A stretch of DNA of 45,472 nt from Treponema sp. GTDB lineage: Bacteria; Spirochaetota; Spirochaetia; Treponematales; Breznakiellaceae. Where the stretch lies: assembly GCA_031266075.1 (NCBI GenBank), contig JAISBS010000032.1, positions 1 to 45,472 of the forward strand, in the 5' to 3' direction. The position numbers and the translations under genes were made by a program. The notes under the pieces are model-generated. The model did no database searches and was not told where the DNA came from. It saw nothing but the letters and a program-made list of their open reading frames with translations. Below, one piece after another: positions 9,302-18,933 of this stretch (positions are counted from its first letter, which is position 1; each line of letters starts with the position of its first letter).

Positions 9302-10608
9302 GGATCCGGAATTTGCTGGAGATAGATTTTTTCCTTCTCCTGGCGGCGCTTATGCTTTCGCTCTTTGGAATTCTGTTTATTTATTCTTCCGGGCTTACGT
9401 CTTCGGGCGTTCTGGTTTCCAGCGAATACATACGGCAGATTATCTGGGCCTCCGGCGGGCTCATTATCGCCCTGGCCCTGTCCGTGCTGGACTACCGCCG
9501 GATCCGGGATTTTTCCCTGTTTTTTTATCTGGGAACGCTGGCGCTCCTGATCTACACCTGCCTTTTCGGGCGGCTGGTAAACGGCGCCCGGGCCTGGATA
9601 GGGATCGGCTCTTTTGGCATCCAGCCCTCGGAATTCGCCAAAATTACCACTATCCTTTTTCTTGCCCGGTATCTGGGGGACACCAGACATTCGGACAAAA
9701 GACTTTCCCGGTTTTTGATTTCCTGCCTTATCGTATTTATTCCCATGGGACTGGTTCTTATCCAGCCCGACTTTGGAACCTCCCTGGTCTTTATCCCCAT
9801 CCTCCTGGTGATGACCTTTGTGGCCGGGGTATCGCTCCGGTACGTCATCTATTTAAGCGCCTGTATCCTCCTGACGGGATTTTTGATGGTTCTGCCCCTG
9901 TGGCAGAGTTATATCCTCCACAATTCCCTGTCCGGCCTGCTTGTCCTCAACAACCCCCGGTTTATCGCCGTGGCGATTCTTGCGCTTGGCGCCGTGGCGG
10001 GCATAGCCCTTTTTGGGTTTCTTAAATACCGGAAAAAATATTTTTTCTGGATAACCTACGGGGTAACGATTGCCGCCTTTTCCCTGGGCGCTTCTTTTGT
10101 ATCCCACCGGATCCTCAAGGACTACCAGCTTATGCGGCTCATTGTGTTCCTGGATCCCGATGTTGACCCCCGGGGGGCGGGCTGGAATATCATCCAGTCC
10201 ATCATCGCCATCGGCTCCGGGGGCCTGGCTGGAAAGGGCTATCTCCAGGGAACCCAAAGCCATTACCGTTTTCTGCCCCAGCAGAGTACGGACTTTATTT
10301 TTTCGATCTTTTCCGAGGAATGGGGCTTCCTGGGAGGGCTCCTGGTTTTTGCCCTGTTCCTGCTTGTCTGCCTGCGGCTGGTGCGGATTATGCGAATCAC
10401 TTCGGAACCCTTTGGTTCCTATATCTGCGCGGGCCTTTCGGCAATGTACCTCTTTCATTTTGTGATCAATGTGGGCATGACCATGGGGATTATGCCCATC
10501 ACCGGAATTCCCCTGCTTTTTATGTCCTACGGCGGCTCCGCGCTGCTTTCCGCCATGACCGGGGTAGGGTTGGCCCTGAGCGTCTTTGTCAGAAGGTTTA
10601 GCCGCTGA
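9298..10608 (+). CDS. rodA: SEDS-family peptidoglycan glycosyltransferase RodA
   Basis: RodA polymerises lipid II with PBP2. The protein of 436 residues has about ten transmembrane segments. Characteristic SEDS stretches are visible: GARAWIGIGSFGIQPSEFAK, QPDFGTSLVF with its conserved Asp, and FSIFSEEWGFLGG near the C-terminus. The ATG at 9298 overlaps the mrdA stop by 4 nt and gives the usual N-terminus; an in-frame extension back to 9172 lies inside mrdA and is rejected. It is the last gene of the elongasome operon; repeats rather than a clear terminator follow. Confidence 0.96.
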   Translation: MRIRNLLEIDFFLLLAALMLSLFGILFIYSSGLTSSGVLVSSEYIRQIIWASGGLIIALALSVLDYRRIRDFSLFFYLGTLALLIYTCLFGRLVNGARAWIGIGSFGIQPSEFAKITTILFLARYLGDTRHSDKRLSRFLISCLIVFIPMGLVLIQPDFGTSLVFIPILLVMTFVAGVSLRYVIYLSACILLTGFLMVLPLWQSYILHNSLSGLLVLNNPRFIAVAILALGAVAGIALFGFLKYRKKYFFWITYGVTIAAFSLGASFVSHRILKDYQLMRLIVFLDPDVDPRGAGWNIIQSIIAIGSGGLAGKGYLQGTQSHYRFLPQQSTDFIFSIFSEEWGFLGGLLVFALFLLVCLRLVRIMRITSEPFGSYICAGLSAMYLFHFVINVGMTMGIMPITGIPLLFMSYGGSALLSAMTGVGLALSVFVRRFSR

Positions 10609-10683
10609 GTCCCCGGGCCCCTGAAATTCACGAGAATTTACTTTACCATATATGAATAAATATACACTTAATTACGGGAAGCG

Positions 10684-10708
10684 CCGGAAACCCCGGTTGG
10701 GTCTTCGG
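10684..10708 (+). repeat. Hairpin with CGGTT loop after rodA
   Basis: Arms CCGGAAACCC (10684-10693) and GGGTCTTCGG (10699-10708) enclose CGGTT. The sequence from CCGGAAACCC through the loop is identical to that at 4932-4946, and the flanks (TTCGGA followed by TTCCC) are also shared. It is one of several hairpins in the 378-nt space between rodA and the surface operon, which otherwise holds no gene that I can support. Confidence 0.65.
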
Positions 10709-10727
10709 AAGTTCCCATAAGGCGGTT

Positions 10728-10851
10728 CCAAAACCTGCGTTTTGGGGGAAATTCCACTTAAAAAGCAGCAAAATTGTGGAGCATTGAAACCCGCAGGGTT
10801 TCTTGCGAGACTTGTGTCGGACCTTAGTCCGCGATAACCAACCGGGTTATT
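10728..10851 (+). repeat. Multi-hairpin dispersed repeat, copy A
   Basis: The element starts with a hairpin CCAAAAC-CTGC-GTTTTGG (10728-10745). A 98-nt core (10754-10851) then begins CCACTTAAAA and ends GGGTTATT. Within the core are three hairpins: GAAACCC/GGGTTTC (10786-10802), CGGAC/GTCCG (10818-10831) and ATAACC/GGTTAT (10834-10850). The core recurs in reverse at 44879-44975 with about four differences, roughly 96 percent identity by my alignment. In both places the element lies downstream of a gene in the same orientation relative to that gene. Confidence 0.85.
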
Positions 10852-10933
10852 GAACAAGTCCAACAGCCTCTCATGGTTATTTTTTCAAATTTTTGTTCCC
10901 TGTTCATTACAACTGCTTTTTTTTTCATTTGCA

Positions 10934-10962
10934 TTGAAATATTATCATTTTTCATTTATAGT
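10934..10962 (+). promoter_or_regulatory. Sigma70-type promoter of the surface operon
   Basis: TTGAAA at 10934-10939 and TATAGT at 10957-10962 are 17 bp apart within a strikingly AT-rich stretch (10873-10980). Transcription would begin near 10969. The ribosome-binding site AAGGAAG (10975-10981) is 5 nt before the ATG at 10987. Confidence 0.65.
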
Positions 10963-10986
10963 TTGTTTATCGCAAAGGAAGTGCCT

Positions 10987-13900
10987 ATGAAAAAGGTTTT
11001 TTTTATACTTGCCGCCGTCTCTTTGGCAAGCGCCTGTTCAAATCCGGTTTTGAAATGGATAGACACCCCCACGGGAAAAACGACGAGCCTCGGCGGGGAT
11101 GGCCGCGTCGCCGGCCCGGCGGACAGCAAGGAAATTGTTTCCTTTACGTTTGGTCTTGAGGGCGAAAAAGATTTTGTCAGCAATACCCCCGGCTCCGGGG
11201 GAATATACCCCATTTTGGTTCTCCTCTCCGGGGGAACTTCCCGGGCCGGACTGAGCCCCTCGATCACCTTTCGGGGGAAAAGCCTGGATCCTCCCTCGGG
11301 GGCGGCGGGGAATTTCAGTGCTTCGGTAAGTTCCCCGGTGATTTATACCGTGAGCGCCGAAGACGGCTCCCAGCGAAAATATGGGGTTACGGTGTATGTG
11401 CCGGACAATACCAGCCGGGAGATTATCCGCTTTGCCGTGGATGTTTCGGGCCTGACCGCCGAAGGACTGATAAACCAGGAAGCCGGAACCATTGCCGTCA
11501 GCGTTCCGGCGGGAACAAATACCGGTTTCCTCAGCGCCCAGGTTGTTCATACCGGCATATTCTTCGAAGACCCTCTGGGCGGCCGCCATCCGGAAGAAAC
11601 TTTTACCTTTACCGGCGATTTTTCGGCGCCCCGGCAGTTGAAGGTCGTTGCCCGGAATTTGATTTCCGAAAAAATCTATACCGTTACGGTAACCAGGGAA
11701 AAGAGTCATGACAAGGAAATAACGGTCTTTAGTTTAAATAGCATAAGCGGCCAGGACGTTATAATCGGCGGGGCGCCCCGGCCCGACGGGAAGTACCCCA
11801 TCCTGGTTCTTGTTCCTGGTGATCCCGTCCTAAGCGGTCTCGCGCCATTCATCAGCTATACGGGGGCGTCCGTCAGCCCGGGGCCGGAAACCGCGCTGGA
11901 TTTCGGCAGGCCGGAAACCTACACGGTAACGGCGGAAGACCGGAGTACCAGGGATTATGTGGTAACGGTGATCAAAAAGGGTAACGACGATGCAACCGCG
12001 CGGATAACGGGGTTTTATTTTAAAACTCCCCTGGTGGAGGGGCTCATTGATGAGACCGCCAAAACGATAGCCCTGACGGTTCCCTTTGGGACCGCGCTAA
12101 ACGCCCTCGTGCCCGAGATATACTACACCGGCAGCTCCGTAAGCCCCCTGGACGGTCAGCCGAAGGATTTTACCGGGTCCGATTCACCCGGCGCCGGAGT
12201 TGAATATACGGTCCGTTCCCGGGACGGAACGAAAACGGAAAAATACAAAGTTCATGTGTTTACCGCTCCCGCCCCCTCCGCTCCCGGCATTGACGTTCCC
12301 GGCGTCCCCGGGGAGACGGTAAAAACAGGAACCGGCGGAGACGGAAAATACACCGTCATCGTGGAGCTTCCCGTGTTTATCAATAACCCCACGGTTAATA
12401 TCAATTACCAGGGGGGCGGGTCTACCGTCATCACTCCCGGCACGGTGATCAACAACAACAACACGGTAATTTGGACCGGGGATACTAATGAATATAACGT
12501 GATAGTTATCAGTCCTCCTGAAAACCCGCCCGGCCCCCCCAACAGTTCCGGGGCCTCCATAGACGCGTTTTACTTTAGCAGCCCGGCGGCCATTGGGGAG
12601 ATTGGGGCAACCGACGGCAGCGACGGCGCGGGAACAGATACCGACCCCTACGCTATTAGGGTAAAGGTCCCCTACGGCACGAATTTGCAGAACCTGACGG
12701 CTACCGTCTGCTATACCGGCAGGGAAATCGCCGGGATTCCGGGTTCCAATCCCCTGGCGGACGGCCCCCGGAGCTTTTTGAACCCCCTGGTCTATACGGT
12801 GGTAGCGGCAAACGATACGGAGACCGTGCCAAACCGGAAGTATTACCAGGTAACGGTCGAAGCCGTGAAGAGCGGCGCCAGGGCAATAACGGCCTTTGCT
12901 TTTAACGGGGTGGCTGAGACAAGCGCCGTCATAAGCGCGATGCCCAATGCCGGCGGTGAGTATCCCATTTTGATAACGGTTCCTGATACGACGATTCTTG
13001 ACAGTTTAACGCCCGTCATTACACATACCGGCAAAGAAATTGTTCCCCTGAGCAACGGCGGGAATACTTTAAGCCCCCCTTCCCCGGAATTCCCCAAAAC
13101 CGTAGAGGAGTCCGCTCCGGTGAATTTCTCCGCCAGCGCGACAGTGCCGGTAAAATATACGGTGACGGCGGAAAATGACGAGACCAGAACCTACGCCGTT
13201 ACGGTCCGCCATGCGGAAACAACGGATGATCCGGAAATCACGGGCTTTTATTTTACCGATCCCCTGGCCGCGGGGGTGATTCACGAGGATCTCAATACCA
13301 TCACCGTAACGGCGCCTTCGGGAACCAGCCGGGGGAGCCTGAGACCCACGGTGTATTTTACCGGAAAGTCGGTGAATCCCGGTTCCGGCACGGCGGTCAA
13401 TTTTACGGGGCCGGTGGACTACACCGTTACCGGAATGAGTGGCAAAACCCGGTCCTACAAGGTAACGGTGAACATTGTTCCCTCCAGCGCCAAAGACATT
13501 ACGGGGTTTAAATTTCCCGGTGTTCCCAACACCGAAACCATCATCGGCGCAACGCCGGACGCGGACGGAACCTGTCCCGTTTCCGTCCGGGTTCCCGCGG
13601 GAACGGATTTAAGTAATCTGGCGCCGGAAATTGAACACACGGGGGTAAGCATAAATCCCGCCGGGGGTACGGCCCTGAATTTTACCAACCCCCTGACTTA
13701 CACCGTACAGGCGGAGGACGGCAGCAGTAAAACATACACGGTTAGGGTCTACGCCGCCGACAACGACGCCAAACTGATAACGAGCTTTATCTTTGAGGAA
13801 GTCCCCCTTACCGGGGGCGGGGTGATCCGGGTGGTGGCTTCAATCGACCAGACGGCCCATACGATACGGGCGGAGGTTCCCCACACCGCCGATTTGGTGA

Positions 13901-14397
13901 CGAATTGGACGCCAACCCTTACCTGGATAGGGAAGTCCGTTGCCGGGCCGTCGGGCGGCGAAAAAACGGCCAATCCCTTTACGGACACGGCGCGGAATTT
14001 TTCTTCGTCCCAAACGTACACTGTCACGGCCCAGGACAACGGAACATTGCCGTACACCGTAACGGTGATATTGCAGAGCGCCGTAACGATAACGTTTACG
14101 GGCGAAAAAGACATGACGGTTATCGCCGGCAACACCTTTGACCAAAGTACCGGGGTTATTACCGTAACGGTGAACGCCTACGACGAGAACACAAATTCCG
14201 GCGGGCTTCGCTCGCCCTATGAATGGTTTGTGGACGGGGTGAAACAGCCGGTTTCCCCTCTGGATACCGTCTTTAACCTGAGCGTGGGGGACGGATCCCT
14301 TGCTCCCGGACGGCATGAAATAATGGTTTCGGGAATGAAGGGCGGATTGCATTACAGCGGCAAGTTGTACTTTGTGGTTGCCGGGGGTGGGTTATGA
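10987..14397 (+). CDS. Giant surface lipoprotein with ten Ig-like (DUF5018-like) repeats
   Basis: The 1136-residue protein starts with a lipoprotein signal peptide (MKKVFFILAAVSLASAC, lipobox LASAC, acylated Cys at residue 17). About ten degenerate repeats of 80-115 residues follow. A typical unit runs ITGFxF, then a VIG/G-Y-P-I strand, then VPxGTxLxxLxP, then a TG-S-V-P turn, and closes with YTVTAEDGSxxxYTVTV. This resembles the DUF5018 family of beta-sandwich domains. A different C-terminal domain starts near residue 1029 (PYEWFVDGVKQPV). It is probably an envelope or surface adhesin-like protein; the ligand is unknown. The ATG at 10987 has AAGGAAG upstream; the frame opens earlier at 10873, without support. 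Confidence 0.85.
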   Translation: MKKVFFILAAVSLASACSNPVLKWIDTPTGKTTSLGGDGRVAGPADSKEIVSFTFGLEGEKDFVSNTPGSGGIYPILVLLSGGTSRAGLSPSITFRGKSLDPPSGAAGNFSASVSSPVIYTVSAEDGSQRKYGVTVYVPDNTSREIIRFAVDVSGLTAEGLINQEAGTIAVSVPAGTNTGFLSAQVVHTGIFFEDPLGGRHPEETFTFTGDFSAPRQLKVVARNLISEKIYTVTVTREKSHDKEITVFSLNSISGQDVIIGGAPRPDGKYPILVLVPGDPVLSGLAPFISYTGASVSPGPETALDFGRPETYTVTAEDRSTRDYVVTVIKKGNDDATARITGFYFKTPLVEGLIDETAKTIALTVPFGTALNALVPEIYYTGSSVSPLDGQPKDFTGSDSPGAGVEYTVRSRDGTKTEKYKVHVFTAPAPSAPGIDVPGVPGETVKTGTGGDGKYTVIVELPVFINNPTVNINYQGGGSTVITPGTVINNNNTVIWTGDTNEYNVIVISPPENPPGPPNSSGASIDAFYFSSPAAIGEIGATDGSDGAGTDTDPYAIRVKVPYGTNLQNLTATVCYTGREIAGIPGSNPLADGPRSFLNPLVYTVVAANDTETVPNRKYYQVTVEAVKSGARAITAFAFNGVAETSAVISAMPNAGGEYPILITVPDTTILDSLTPVITHTGKEIVPLSNGGNTLSPPSPEFPKTVEESAPVNFSASATVPVKYTVTAENDETRTYAVTVRHAETTDDPEITGFYFTDPLAAGVIHEDLNTITVTAPSGTSRGSLRPTVYFTGKSVNPGSGTAVNFTGPVDYTVTGMSGKTRSYKVTVNIVPSSAKDITGFKFPGVPNTETIIGATPDADGTCPVSVRVPAGTDLSNLAPEIEHTGVSINPAGGTALNFTNPLTYTVQAEDGSSKTYTVRVYAADNDAKLITSFIFEEVPLTGGGVIRVVASIDQTAHTIRAEVPHTADLVTNWTPTLTWIGKSVAGPSGGEKTANPFTDTARNFSSSQTYTVTAQDNGTLPYTVTVILQSAVTITFTGEKDMTVIAGNTFDQSTGVITVTVNAYDENTNSGGLRSPYEWFVDGVKQPVSPLDTVFNLSVGDGSLAPGRHEIMVSGMKGGLHYSGKLYFVVAGGGL

Positions 14398-17300
14398 AAA
14401 AAAGAATGGCTTTGAGAAACGGGGCCGCGGCCCTTGCCGCGCTGGTATGGCTGGGCGGCGTATTTTTGAGCGGCTGCGAACAGATCCTGTTTGAACGGCC
14501 CGAATCGCGCTCCCTCCCGGCAGGAATGGGGCTTCTGTCCGTTTCCCTTTCGGGCCCCCGGCAGGCCGGCTCCGGTTCCGCCCGGACCATGCTGTCCCAG
14601 GATCCGGAACTGAGTTCCTATGAGTTGTACATTTCCCAGCACCCCGATGGCTCAGACCCGGCTACCTATACCTCCGGCGCCGGTTCCTTCCAGATAACGC
14701 TGATCAATGGAGACTACTATATTTCCGCCGCCGGTTACAGCGGGGATAAAGTAAGCGCCAGGACCTGGAACCTTGAAACGGAAACGCCGGTAATTACGCC
14801 GCTTCATGTAAGCGGACATACCACAACATCCCTGACGCTCAGACCCTACATGGATGACAGTATCCCCGGTACGCTCCAGTATTCCCTTAACTGGGACGGG
14901 GTGGGGCAGATACCGGCCCGGGCCGAACTTCTGGTAGAACAGTACGATTCAACCGGCGACTCCTGGAACGCCATACCCATTTCCCTGATCACCTCCGAGG
15001 GTCTGACCGCCGGGGCCCAGCGCGGCACGATCCTGCTTATCCAGCGGGAGACAGGTCTGGTTAAACAGAGCGGTTCCCTGGATCTTCCCCCCGGCGAGTA
15101 CCGGCTCACCACTTCGGTGGCCATGGACGGCCCGAACCCGCCGGTCAGCCGGGCCGACATAGCCCATGTCTTTTCAAACCTTACCACCCCGGCGGCCTTT
15201 GTGTACCACGCCGGGGATCTGACCGTTACCAATCCCGGAACGGATCCGGGTGCAGGTTTCATCACCGGTTTTACCTTTAGCCAAACCCCCGGCGCCGTTT
15301 CGATCATTGGTTCCAGTCCCGGTCCCGACGGCGCCCGCCTTATTATGGTGATGGTTCCCGATTCCAGCGCCAACCTGACAAGCCTGACGCCGCTGGTGGA
15401 CTGCGCCCCCGGCGCCCGGATTGTTTCGTCTCCCTACCCGCCCGTACCGGGGCCTGACGGCAAGCCCGTCTGGATCCCCGGTGATTACAGCCGGCCCACT
15501 TCATGGGTAGCGGAGGGCAGAAACGGCGTTACCCAGCCCTACACGGTGATAGTTACCAGAGGAGCGGAGGACACCTGTTTAATCACAAATATCGCTTTTC
15601 AGGAAACCGGTCTGGAATCGGCGCCGATTATCAATCATACCGCCAATCCCGCAACCATTGAGGTCGTAGTGCCCTCCGGAACCAAAGACAAGCCCGGCAT
15701 CGGCGTAGCATACAGCCTGACGCCGGTATTTTCGTATATTGGTACGAAGGTAATGCGCGTTGATCCTGACCATGAATCTGAGGACACGTACGATATTCCG
15801 CTGACCGGAGGGAAAATCGAGTTTTATCCTGGCGGAACGCCGGCGAAATTCCGCGTCTATGCTTCCAGCGGAGGGCATAAACTATACACCGTAACGATTA
15901 CGGAAGCGGCAAGCGGCGATGCGGCAATCACCAATTTTGTCCTCGACGGCTACCCCGATTACCCCTTTACTGTCGCCGCGAGTCCCAGTGGCGATTATTA
16001 CGCCATCTCCAACACGGCAAACAAATTGCCCTACGGTACGCCCCTTACGAGCCTCAAACCCTTGATTACGTACCAGGGAAATCTAAACCCCGGCTCCGGG
16101 GTGGAACAGAATTTCAGCGTCCCAGTATACTATACCGTAATATCCGATAATGAAACGGTTACAAAACCATACAAAGTTGTGGTTGCCACGGAAGACGCTG
16201 ATACAGACACAGGGATCTTTGATTTTGTTATCACCAATGTTCCCCGGGCCAAAGTGGTCATTGGCACAAAGCCCCGGGCGGACGGGAAAATCCCCATTGT
16301 CGTGCAGGTGCCCTACGCCACATCGCCTTTAACGCTCATTGATTCAGAAGGGCCTGTTGATGGACCGAAGTGGACAGACCTGAAAGCTCTGATTGCCCAG
16401 ATTACTCTTTCAGATAGAACCGGCGGCCAATTTTTGAACCCAGATGATGATACCCAGATAACCGCCCCTGATGGCGTATTAACCGGAACAATCCCCTTCG
16501 ACAACCAGGACAACTATCAGGAAGCGGTGTACCGGATCCGGGCCCAGGCGGGGAATTTCCAGGACTATGTGGTGGTCGTTGCCCGGGATGTTCACTATTA
16601 CTACGTCAAGGCTACCGGAGATGATACGGACCCGGATCAGTACAACGGCGGCTCCGAATCAACGCCCTTTAAGACCCTGGCCCACGCGGTGTACCAGGCG
16701 GTCGAACATAACGTGGATCACATTTACGTCATTGGAACCCTGAACAACGCCAGCGAAGGGGGGGCCTGGGAAAACACCTCCACGGCGCAAAGGGGGGCGC
16801 AGGATGGTAACGGCCAATTCCATAACAGCGGCGCGTCCCCGGTGGCCGGAGGGCAGAGCGTCTTCAATATCAGGGGGACCGGCAGGAACGGTTCGAACCC
16901 CTGGCGCATTTACATCACCGGCATTGGGTCCAACGCCGCCCTTGAGGGCACGGCAAACAAACGGGTCATTGCCATTACCGGGGGCGCCCACATCACCTTT
17001 GAAAACATTACCATCCGGAACGGCGGCGGCGGGGCCGCCTATGGTGCGAACGGCGGCGGCATATATATAGGGGAGGGGAGTACGGTTATCTGGAAAAGCG
17101 GCAGCATCACCGGCAGCCGGGCCCTTTCGGGCGGCGGGGTCTATGTGGACAACAGCGAATTTGATCTTATGACCGGTTCCGTCAGCGGCAATACCGCTTC
17201 CGGTACCACGGCCACGAACTTTACGACGGGGACCAATCCGGTTATTCAGGGCGGCGGCGGCGTGTACGTGTTTGGCGAAGAGGGCCTCTTCTGGCTCGTG

Positions 17301-18107
17301 AATGGGGAAGTCTCCGGCAACAGCGCCGCGGGTTCAGGCGGCGGCGTTCTGGTAAACGGCGCTCCGGTTCCGGACCATACCTTCATCATGAACGGGGGAA
17401 AGGTGAACAACAATACTTCCTCAGGCAATTTCTGGCCCCACGGCGGCGGCGGCGTGTTTGTGGCAAAAGGCGCTTTTGAAATGCTGAACGGCCAGATTAT
17501 GAACAATACCTCCCTTCGTCAGGGCGGCGGCGTCTTTGTCTGGTCCCGGGCCCTCTTCTACATGGACGGCGATTCTTCGGTAACCGCCAACACCGGCGTG
17601 GGAAGTTCCAAGGCGATTTGCAGCCGGGGCGTTACCACTCTGCGGGGTAATGCCCAGGCGGACAAGGTCTACATCTGGAATTACGCCGCAGGCAACTGGG
17701 GTAACGGACAGGGGGACGAGTTTACCATGATGGAAGGGGCCAGGGTTTCCGGCCTGGTGCTGGCCTTTGCCGATGATCCCCAGAACAACCGGAACTATAT
17801 CAATATCGTGCAATCCGACCGGCTGCCCGATGGGCAATTCTTTAGCCCCGGAACAGCCCCCATCACCACCATCGATCTGGAAAGCCGCCTTCTGTCCAGC
17901 GGCGCCTTTGATCCCAATGCGACCATCGCAGGCGACTGGCTGGGGAAATACTTGATCAAAGACGGCGGTAACGAAATTCCCCCCGCCCAGGCCGCGGCTC
18001 TGATAAAACGGTTCCCCCTGGGCAGCTATACCTACGGCGGCAGCAGGCCCGTGTCCCTGTCCGCCTACACGCTGGATACTTTCGGGAAGCTGGCAGCGAA
18101 ACCGTAA
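14394..18107 (+). CDS. Giant surface lipoprotein with Ig-like repeats and a C-terminal beta-helix
   Basis: The 1237-residue protein carries a lipoprotein signal (lipobox LSGC, Cys near residue 28). Residues 40-285 form a beta-rich N-terminal region unlike the repeats. About four DUF5018-like repeats follow to residue 730, with the same YTVIV/YKVVV closing strands as the upstream protein. From about 731 there is a right-handed beta-helix: a start of the type GGSESTPFKTLAHAV, then Gly-rich coils such as GGGVYVDNSEFDLMTGSVSG repeated to about 1050. Such helices in surface proteins often bind or cleave polysaccharide, but I see no catalytic signature. The ATG overlaps the previous gene by 4 nt. 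Confidence 0.82.
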   Translation: MKKRMALRNGAAALAALVWLGGVFLSGCEQILFERPESRSLPAGMGLLSVSLSGPRQAGSGSARTMLSQDPELSSYELYISQHPDGSDPATYTSGAGSFQITLINGDYYISAAGYSGDKVSARTWNLETETPVITPLHVSGHTTTSLTLRPYMDDSIPGTLQYSLNWDGVGQIPARAELLVEQYDSTGDSWNAIPISLITSEGLTAGAQRGTILLIQRETGLVKQSGSLDLPPGEYRLTTSVAMDGPNPPVSRADIAHVFSNLTTPAAFVYHAGDLTVTNPGTDPGAGFITGFTFSQTPGAVSIIGSSPGPDGARLIMVMVPDSSANLTSLTPLVDCAPGARIVSSPYPPVPGPDGKPVWIPGDYSRPTSWVAEGRNGVTQPYTVIVTRGAEDTCLITNIAFQETGLESAPIINHTANPATIEVVVPSGTKDKPGIGVAYSLTPVFSYIGTKVMRVDPDHESEDTYDIPLTGGKIEFYPGGTPAKFRVYASSGGHKLYTVTITEAASGDAAITNFVLDGYPDYPFTVAASPSGDYYAISNTANKLPYGTPLTSLKPLITYQGNLNPGSGVEQNFSVPVYYTVISDNETVTKPYKVVVATEDADTDTGIFDFVITNVPRAKVVIGTKPRADGKIPIVVQVPYATSPLTLIDSEGPVDGPKWTDLKALIAQITLSDRTGGQFLNPDDDTQITAPDGVLTGTIPFDNQDNYQEAVYRIRAQAGNFQDYVVVVARDVHYYYVKATGDDTDPDQYNGGSESTPFKTLAHAVYQAVEHNVDHIYVIGTLNNASEGGAWENTSTAQRGAQDGNGQFHNSGASPVAGGQSVFNIRGTGRNGSNPWRIYITGIGSNAALEGTANKRVIAITGGAHITFENITIRNGGGGAAYGANGGGIYIGEGSTVIWKSGSITGSRALSGGGVYVDNSEFDLMTGSVSGNTASGTTATNFTTGTNPVIQGGGGVYVFGEEGLFWLVNGEVSGNSAAGSGGGVLVNGAPVPDHTFIMNGGKVNNNTSSGNFWPHGGGGVFVAKGAFEMLNGQIMNNTSLRQGGGVFVWSRALFYMDGDSSVTANTGVGSSKAICSRGVTTLRGNAQADKVYIWNYAAGNWGNGQGDEFTMMEGARVSGLVLAFADDPQNNRNYINIVQSDRLPDGQFFSPGTAPITTIDLESRLLSSGAFDPNATIAGDWLGKYLIKDGGNEIPPAQAAALIKRFPLGSYTYGGSRPVSLSAYTLDTFGKLAAKP

Positions 18108-18150
18108 TTCCGTTGTCAAAAACCAAAAGGAGTTTGAAGGAGTTTGTTGG

Positions 18151-18933
18151 ATGAAAAAATGTGTTTTGGCTTTTGCTGCCGCGCTGCTGCTTTTCGGCAT
18201 AACTCCTTTTTCCCCGGCCCAGACGCCGGAGGAGCGGATTGAAACCGGACGTTTCGGCGCGGAAGAACCGGACGCCGGGGACAATTCCGGCGGCAGGACC
18301 TATAAAAACCACTGGCTTTTCCTGGGGGGCCGGCTGGGCTCTTCACTGCCCAGCGTCTACACTCCGGAGGGGGATACGGCCTTTACCGGCGGCGACGCCT
18401 ACGGTCTGTCCCTGGACGCGGGCTTTCAGGCCGGCGTGCAGATTTCCCCCCGCCTGAGCCTCCAGGCCGAAATAAACCTTGTCCTGGACAGCGCTTCGAT
18501 GTGGCTCTATGCGCTGAACGCCGGCAAGAACGATGTGGACAGCTATACCCGGCAATTCACCGGGCTGTCCCTGCAATTCCCCTTCATGGCAAAGCTGCAT
18601 TTTTACCCCGCCAATTTCCGGGTTTCCCCCTTTCTGGGATTAAGCCTGCTTGCGCCCCTGGGAAAGATCACGGTGAACGATGTCTTTGCGGGGAAAAACA
18701 GCTTCGCCTGGTCCTATGCGCCGCCGCCCCTGGGAATCCTGGGCGGCCTTAACGTGTCGTTTTTCGCGGGACCGGGGATATTTTTTGCCGACCTTCGCGT
18801 TACCGCGGATCTGGGAAAACCGGCGCTCCAGGACGCCGGGGGAATTGATACCTACAGGCGGTACAAACTGATTATATCCGCCGGGTACGAATTCGGGTTC
18901 TTCAAAAAACAGCAAACCGGAAGGGCAAAATGA
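18151..18933 (+). CDS. Outer-membrane beta-barrel protein
   Basis: The 260-residue protein has a signal peptide (MKKCVLAFAAALLLFGI, cleavage probably after SPA). The mature part is a series of short amphipathic strands with Gly and aromatic residues (GLSLDAGFQAGVQISPRLSL, YKLIISAGYEFGFF), as in small porin-like barrels of the OmpA/Opa-like superfamily. GGAG precedes the ATG by about 10 nt. It lies 43 nt after the beta-helix lipoprotein and overlaps the next gene by 4 nt, so it belongs to the same operon and could anchor or export its products. That role is inferred. Confidence 0.7.
   Translation: MKKCVLAFAAALLLFGITPFSPAQTPEERIETGRFGAEEPDAGDNSGGRTYKNHWLFLGGRLGSSLPSVYTPEGDTAFTGGDAYGLSLDAGFQAGVQISPRLSLQAEINLVLDSASMWLYALNAGKNDVDSYTRQFTGLSLQFPFMAKLHFYPANFRVSPFLGLSLLAPLGKITVNDVFAGKNSFAWSYAPPPLGILGGLNVSFFAGPGIFFADLRVTADLGKPALQDAGGIDTYRRYKLIISAGYEFGFFKKQQTGRAK

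Noticed and set aside
10987-18107. Regular repeats in the lipoprotein genes as a possible CRISPR array
   Set aside because: The periodicity is about 250-340 nt, degenerate, and in frame with protein domains; no short identical repeats with unique spacers occur in the window.
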